From assembly GCA_017427465.1 (NCBI GenBank), contig JAFRST010000053.1, positions 1 to 64,000 on the forward strand: DNA of 64,000 nt, given 5' to 3'. The translations under genes were made by a program, and so were the position numbers. Below, piece by piece: positions 61,358 through 64,000 of the stretch. The stretch comes from Clostridiales bacterium (GTDB lineage: Bacteria > Bacillota > Clostridia > Saccharofermentanales > Saccharofermentanaceae). The first letter of the stretch is position 1. Each line of letters opens with the position of its first letter. The notes beneath the pieces were generated by a model, which was not told the origin of the DNA, did not search any database, and saw only the letters and a list, made by a program, of their open reading frames with translations.

Positions 61358-62472
61358 TATCTTCTGATAGGAAGAATAAGGTAAATGTACTTCTCACCCT
61401 CAACAGGCTTAATAATGCAGGGTCCCTGACCGCCGTTAACTTCAACTCTGATGATCTCATCATCGATATTCTTAAGTACATCAAGAACATATCTGGAATT
61501 AAAGTCTACATCGATAAGATCGCCTTCAAGACTGATGCTGATATTCTCCTGGAGATTACCTCTTGCTGATGTAGCCTGAACTGTAAGCTCAGAAGGATTA
61601 TTTGAAAGAAATCTTACAGGGCACTTACGGTCGTCAGTCATGATGATCAAAGAAGCTCTGTCAACAGCATCAAGGAACTGCTTACGGTTAATAGTAATGA
61701 CTGTCTTAGGATTCTTAGCAATGATGGAATCAAAATTAATGAACTGGCCTTCGATAAGACGTGAGATCATTCTTACGTTGCCGATATCAAATAAGAGATT
61801 CTGCATTGATGTGTAGATATTGATCTCAGCATCTTCGTCATCACTTAAGATCTTGCTCATCTCGGTCAAAGCCTTGCCGGGAACAATGTAATTGATCTTA
61901 GGGAAGTCGCTGCCCATATCTTCGCGGTTGATAGCCATTCTAAATCCATCGATGGATACGACTGAGAGAACAGAACCGTCGCTTACAATATTACTTCCTG
62001 TAAGGACAGGACGTGAATTATCTCTGGATACTGCAAAGATCGTGTGATTGATCATATTCTTAAGGATCTTCTGACCCATGACGATCTTCTCAGCTTCGCT
62101 CTCATCAATCTCAGGGATCTTCGGGAACGGTTCGGGATCAAGACCTGCGATCTTAAATTCAGCCTGTCCGCACTTGATGATAGTCTGGAAATTATTATCA
62201 GAAATGATATCTACTTCAGGTTCAGGAAGCTTACGGATGATGTCGCCGAAGAACTTTGAATCAATAACAACAGCGCCCTTCTCTGTAACGGATGCCTCAA
62301 CATCAGCCTCAATACCGGTCTGAAGGTCATAACCGGTAAGCTTAATCTTATTATCATCTGAAGCTTCTATAAGGATTCCGTTAAGGATATTAACTGTACT
62401 GTTAGTAGTAACTGCTCTCTGAACTATTGAAACGTTATTGACCAGGTCATCTCTGCTGCATGTGAACTTCAT
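61357..62472 (-). CDS. dnaN: DNA polymerase III beta subunit (sliding clamp)
   Basis: 371 residues, three repeated clamp domains. MKFTCSRDDLVNNVSIVQRAV start, GFRMAINRED, and the C-terminal IIKPVEGEKYIYLILPIRR typical of the clamp. Second gene of the dnaA-dnaN-recF run. Coupled to recF. Confidence 0.97.
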   Translation of the reverse strand: MKFTCSRDDLVNNVSIVQRAVTTNSTVNILNGILIEASDDNKIKLTGYDLQTGIEADVEASVTEKGAVVIDSKFFGDIIRKLPEPEVDIISDNNFQTIIKCGQAEFKIAGLDPEPFPKIPEIDESEAEKIVMGQKILKNMINHTIFAVSRDNSRPVLTGSNIVSDGSVLSVVSIDGFRMAINREDMGSDFPKINYIVPGKALTEMSKILSDDEDAEINIYTSMQNLLFDIGNVRMISRLIEGQFINFDSIIAKNPKTVITINRKQFLDAVDRASLIIMTDDRKCPVRFLSNNPSELTVQATSARGNLQENISISLEGDLIDVDFNSRYVLDVLKNIDDEIIRVEVNGGQGPCIIKPVEGEKYIYLILPIRR

Positions 62473-62828
62473 CTAAAGCGTGCCGCCTTTCAATATAAAA
62501 TATTTTAAACATTATACACTCTTTATTACCTAAAATGTATAGTTTAACAGTGTTATAAACATTGATTTTTGGGACATCTTCCTGCCCGGGACATCCGGCT
62601 ATGTAGTATTTAAAGTTAGCTCTTATTAGCCCTATTATGCTTTGCACAATTGTTCAGAACTGCTCGAAAACCACTGTTTACAAGGTATTTTGATTTACAA
62701 ACTAATGTATAAAACCCGTTTGATCTATGTTCAGAAAAACACCCTTTTGAACATTGTTACATCTGTGTACAATCGGTCTACAGACAATCTACCGGAAGTT
62801 TTGAACTTAAGAACAAAAATTGTTCAAA
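62473..62828. other. dnaA-dnaN intergenic region, possible part of oriC
   Basis: 356 bp, AT-rich, no gene. Several degenerate words near the DnaA box occur (TGTGTACAA at about 62766, TGTTTACAA at about 62674) and repeated TTGTTCA/TGAACA words, but no clear TTATCCACA array. The main origin may be upstream of dnaA, outside the window. Confidence 0.4.
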
Positions 62829-64000
62829 TCAGGTTATTAGTTTATAAATCTCATCAGCCTGCTTTTTTAGATCTTTGTTCTCATCAACATTGTCGCAGCC
62901 ATGCATAACAGTCGTATGTTTACGACCGCCGAAGATCTGTCCGATCTTCTCATATTTAAGTTCCAGGTAATCCCTGCAGATGAACATGGCAACATTTCTG
63001 GCCGTTGAGATCTCAGCATTTCTAAGCTTTGAAGTGATCTTATCAGGCGTCAGGTCGTAGTAATTTGCTACTGCGTTTATAACGATCTCAGGTGTTAAGA
63101 ACTTCTTCTTGTTAGGTGAGATGATAGGCATGAGGATCTTCTGGATATCATCTAAAGAGAGCTCACCGTTGGCAAGCGTGACATAAGAAGAAATAGTATT
63201 AAAAGCACCGTTAAGCTGTCTGATATTTGTGGTTACGTTCTCGCAGACATAGTCGATGATCTCATCAGACAACGTGAAATTCTCATTCTCGAGCTTACTT
63301 AAGAAGATAGCCTTACGGGTCTCAAAATCCGGCGGCTGTACATCGAACATGATGCCGTCCTGGAAACGGGAGATAAGTCTGCTGTTGAGCTCTGTAAGAT
63401 TTGAAGGAGCCTTGTCGCAGGTGATAACGATCTGCTTGCCGGCTTCGATCAAAGCCTCGAAAGTATTGAAGAATTCGGTCTGGACGCCTTCCTTGCCGAT
63501 AAGGAACTGGATATCGTCGATAAGAAGGACGTCTACAGTACGGAATTTCTTACGGAAATCCGTGTAATTATTCGTGTTGATGCAAGCGATATAAGCGTTT
63601 GTAAAAGCCTCGCAAGTCGTGTATATAACGCGCTTATCGGGCTGCTGCTCTAAGATCGCATTGCCGATGGCCTTCATGAGGTGGGTCTTGCCGAGACCGG
63701 AATTACCCCAGAGGAAGAAAGGATTTCTCTGCTTCTGGCCGGGCTTGGAAGCGACGGAAACAGCGGAAGCATGGGCAAAACGGTTGCAGTCGCCTACGAC
63801 GAAGTTCGCGAAAGTGAATTCTCCGTTGAGGCCAGTAGAAGTAACGGCTTCGCTCTTGGCTTGTCTTGCGGCCTTTTTCTCGGAATTGACGGAAGCATTG
63901 AGAGCATTCTCGTCGCCTGCGAGGATGAACTTAACTGCGCAAGACTTGCCTTCATTGGCTGTCTTTATGGCATTTTCAACGATCTTATTGAGCTTCTGGC
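62829..64000 (-). CDS. dnaA: Chromosomal replication initiator DnaA, 5' end cut by window
   Basis: The frame is open to the right edge, so at least 389 residues are present and the N-terminus is missing. AAA+ domain: FVVGDCNRFAHASA, Walker A GNSGLGKTH, Walker B LLIDDIQFL, sensor regions; domain IV with the DnaA signature near CRDYLELKYEKIGQIFGGRKHTTVMHG. The internal ATG at 63677 is within Walker A and is not a start. First gene of the replication run. Confidence 0.97.
   Translation of the reverse strand, partial: QKLNKIVENAIKTANEGKSCAVKFILAGDENALNASVNSEKKAARQAKSEAVTSTGLNGEFTFANFVVGDCNRFAHASAVSVASKPGQKQRNPFFLWGNSGLGKTHLMKAIGNAILEQQPDKRVIYTTCEAFTNAYIACINTNNYTDFRKKFRTVDVLLIDDIQFLIGKEGVQTEFFNTFEALIEAGKQIVITCDKAPSNLTELNSRLISRFQDGIMFDVQPPDFETRKAIFLSKLENENFTLSDEIIDYVCENVTTNIRQLNGAFNTISSYVTLANGELSLDDIQKILMPIISPNKKKFLTPEIVINAVANYYDLTPDKITSKLRNAEISTARNVAMFICRDYLELKYEKIGQIFGGRKHTTVMHGCDNVDENKDLKKQADEIYKLIT

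Noticed and set aside
62473..62828. Canonical DnaA-box cluster in the dnaA-dnaN gap
   Set aside because: Only degenerate words with several mismatches to TTATCCACA were found; not enough to call an origin.

Overview
The window looks like the chromosome of a Gram-positive anaerobe of the Clostridia (Bacillota), probably a gut or rumen lineage. The evidence is a Firmicutes-type S12 protein, the dnaA-dnaN-recF-remB-gyrB order, a sodium-pumping oxaloacetate decarboxylase, a domain-inverted GH3 glycosidase, an L-lactate dehydrogenase family enzyme, strong AGGAGG ribosome sites and the absence of respiratory genes. Species cannot be named from what I see.

Layout. 1-746: start of the str operon (rpsG partial, rpsL), leftward, behind a strong promoter. 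890-5152: a phosphoesterase and the oxaloacetate decarboxylase operon. 5153-5915: a gene-free block of fold-back DNA. 5916-19000: flotillin, hemolysin III family protein, proline-rich membrane protein, discoidin-like lipoprotein, GH3 enzyme, MATE transporter, aldolase and small unknowns. 19090-24233: a two-component system and a metal ABC transporter behind a consensus promoter with a Fur-like palindrome. 24478-33825: NudC, a PNPOx-family protein, a Dabb protein, a TetR/rifampicin-phosphotransferase-like pair with a perfect operator palindrome, a TIR/beta-propeller membrane protein and a DHH phosphoesterase. 33940-39223: a distal parS, a methyltransferase, small type I toxin-like loci, a degenerate 5'-nucleotidase homologue, 57-bp tandem repeats and tRNA-Arg. 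39238-49762: mfd, pth, glmU, ldh family, a second type I toxin locus, thrS and a CofE-like protein.

49883-55131 is a 5.16-kb integrative element inserted in the anticodon loop of a tRNA-Ser(UGA) gene. The two halves of the original tRNA flank it, and an intact tRNA-Ser(UGA) lies inside beside the integrase. The element also carries excisionase-like proteins, remnants of an ICE-type parAB, a histone H1-like AT-hook protein, and repeated GGGGACACATT sites near both ends.

55232-64000 is the replication and segregation core read leftward: dnaA (5' end cut), dnaN, recF, remB, gyrB, three clustered parS sites, parA and parB. ParB carries a 113-residue histone H1-like Lys/Ala-rich N-terminal extension, and GyrB an acidic extension of about 80 residues.

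The most promising unusual systems are the tRNA-splitting element with its replacement tRNA, the H1-tailed ParB, and the two convergent small toxin/antisense RNA loci whose two RNAs share a similar 5' leader.
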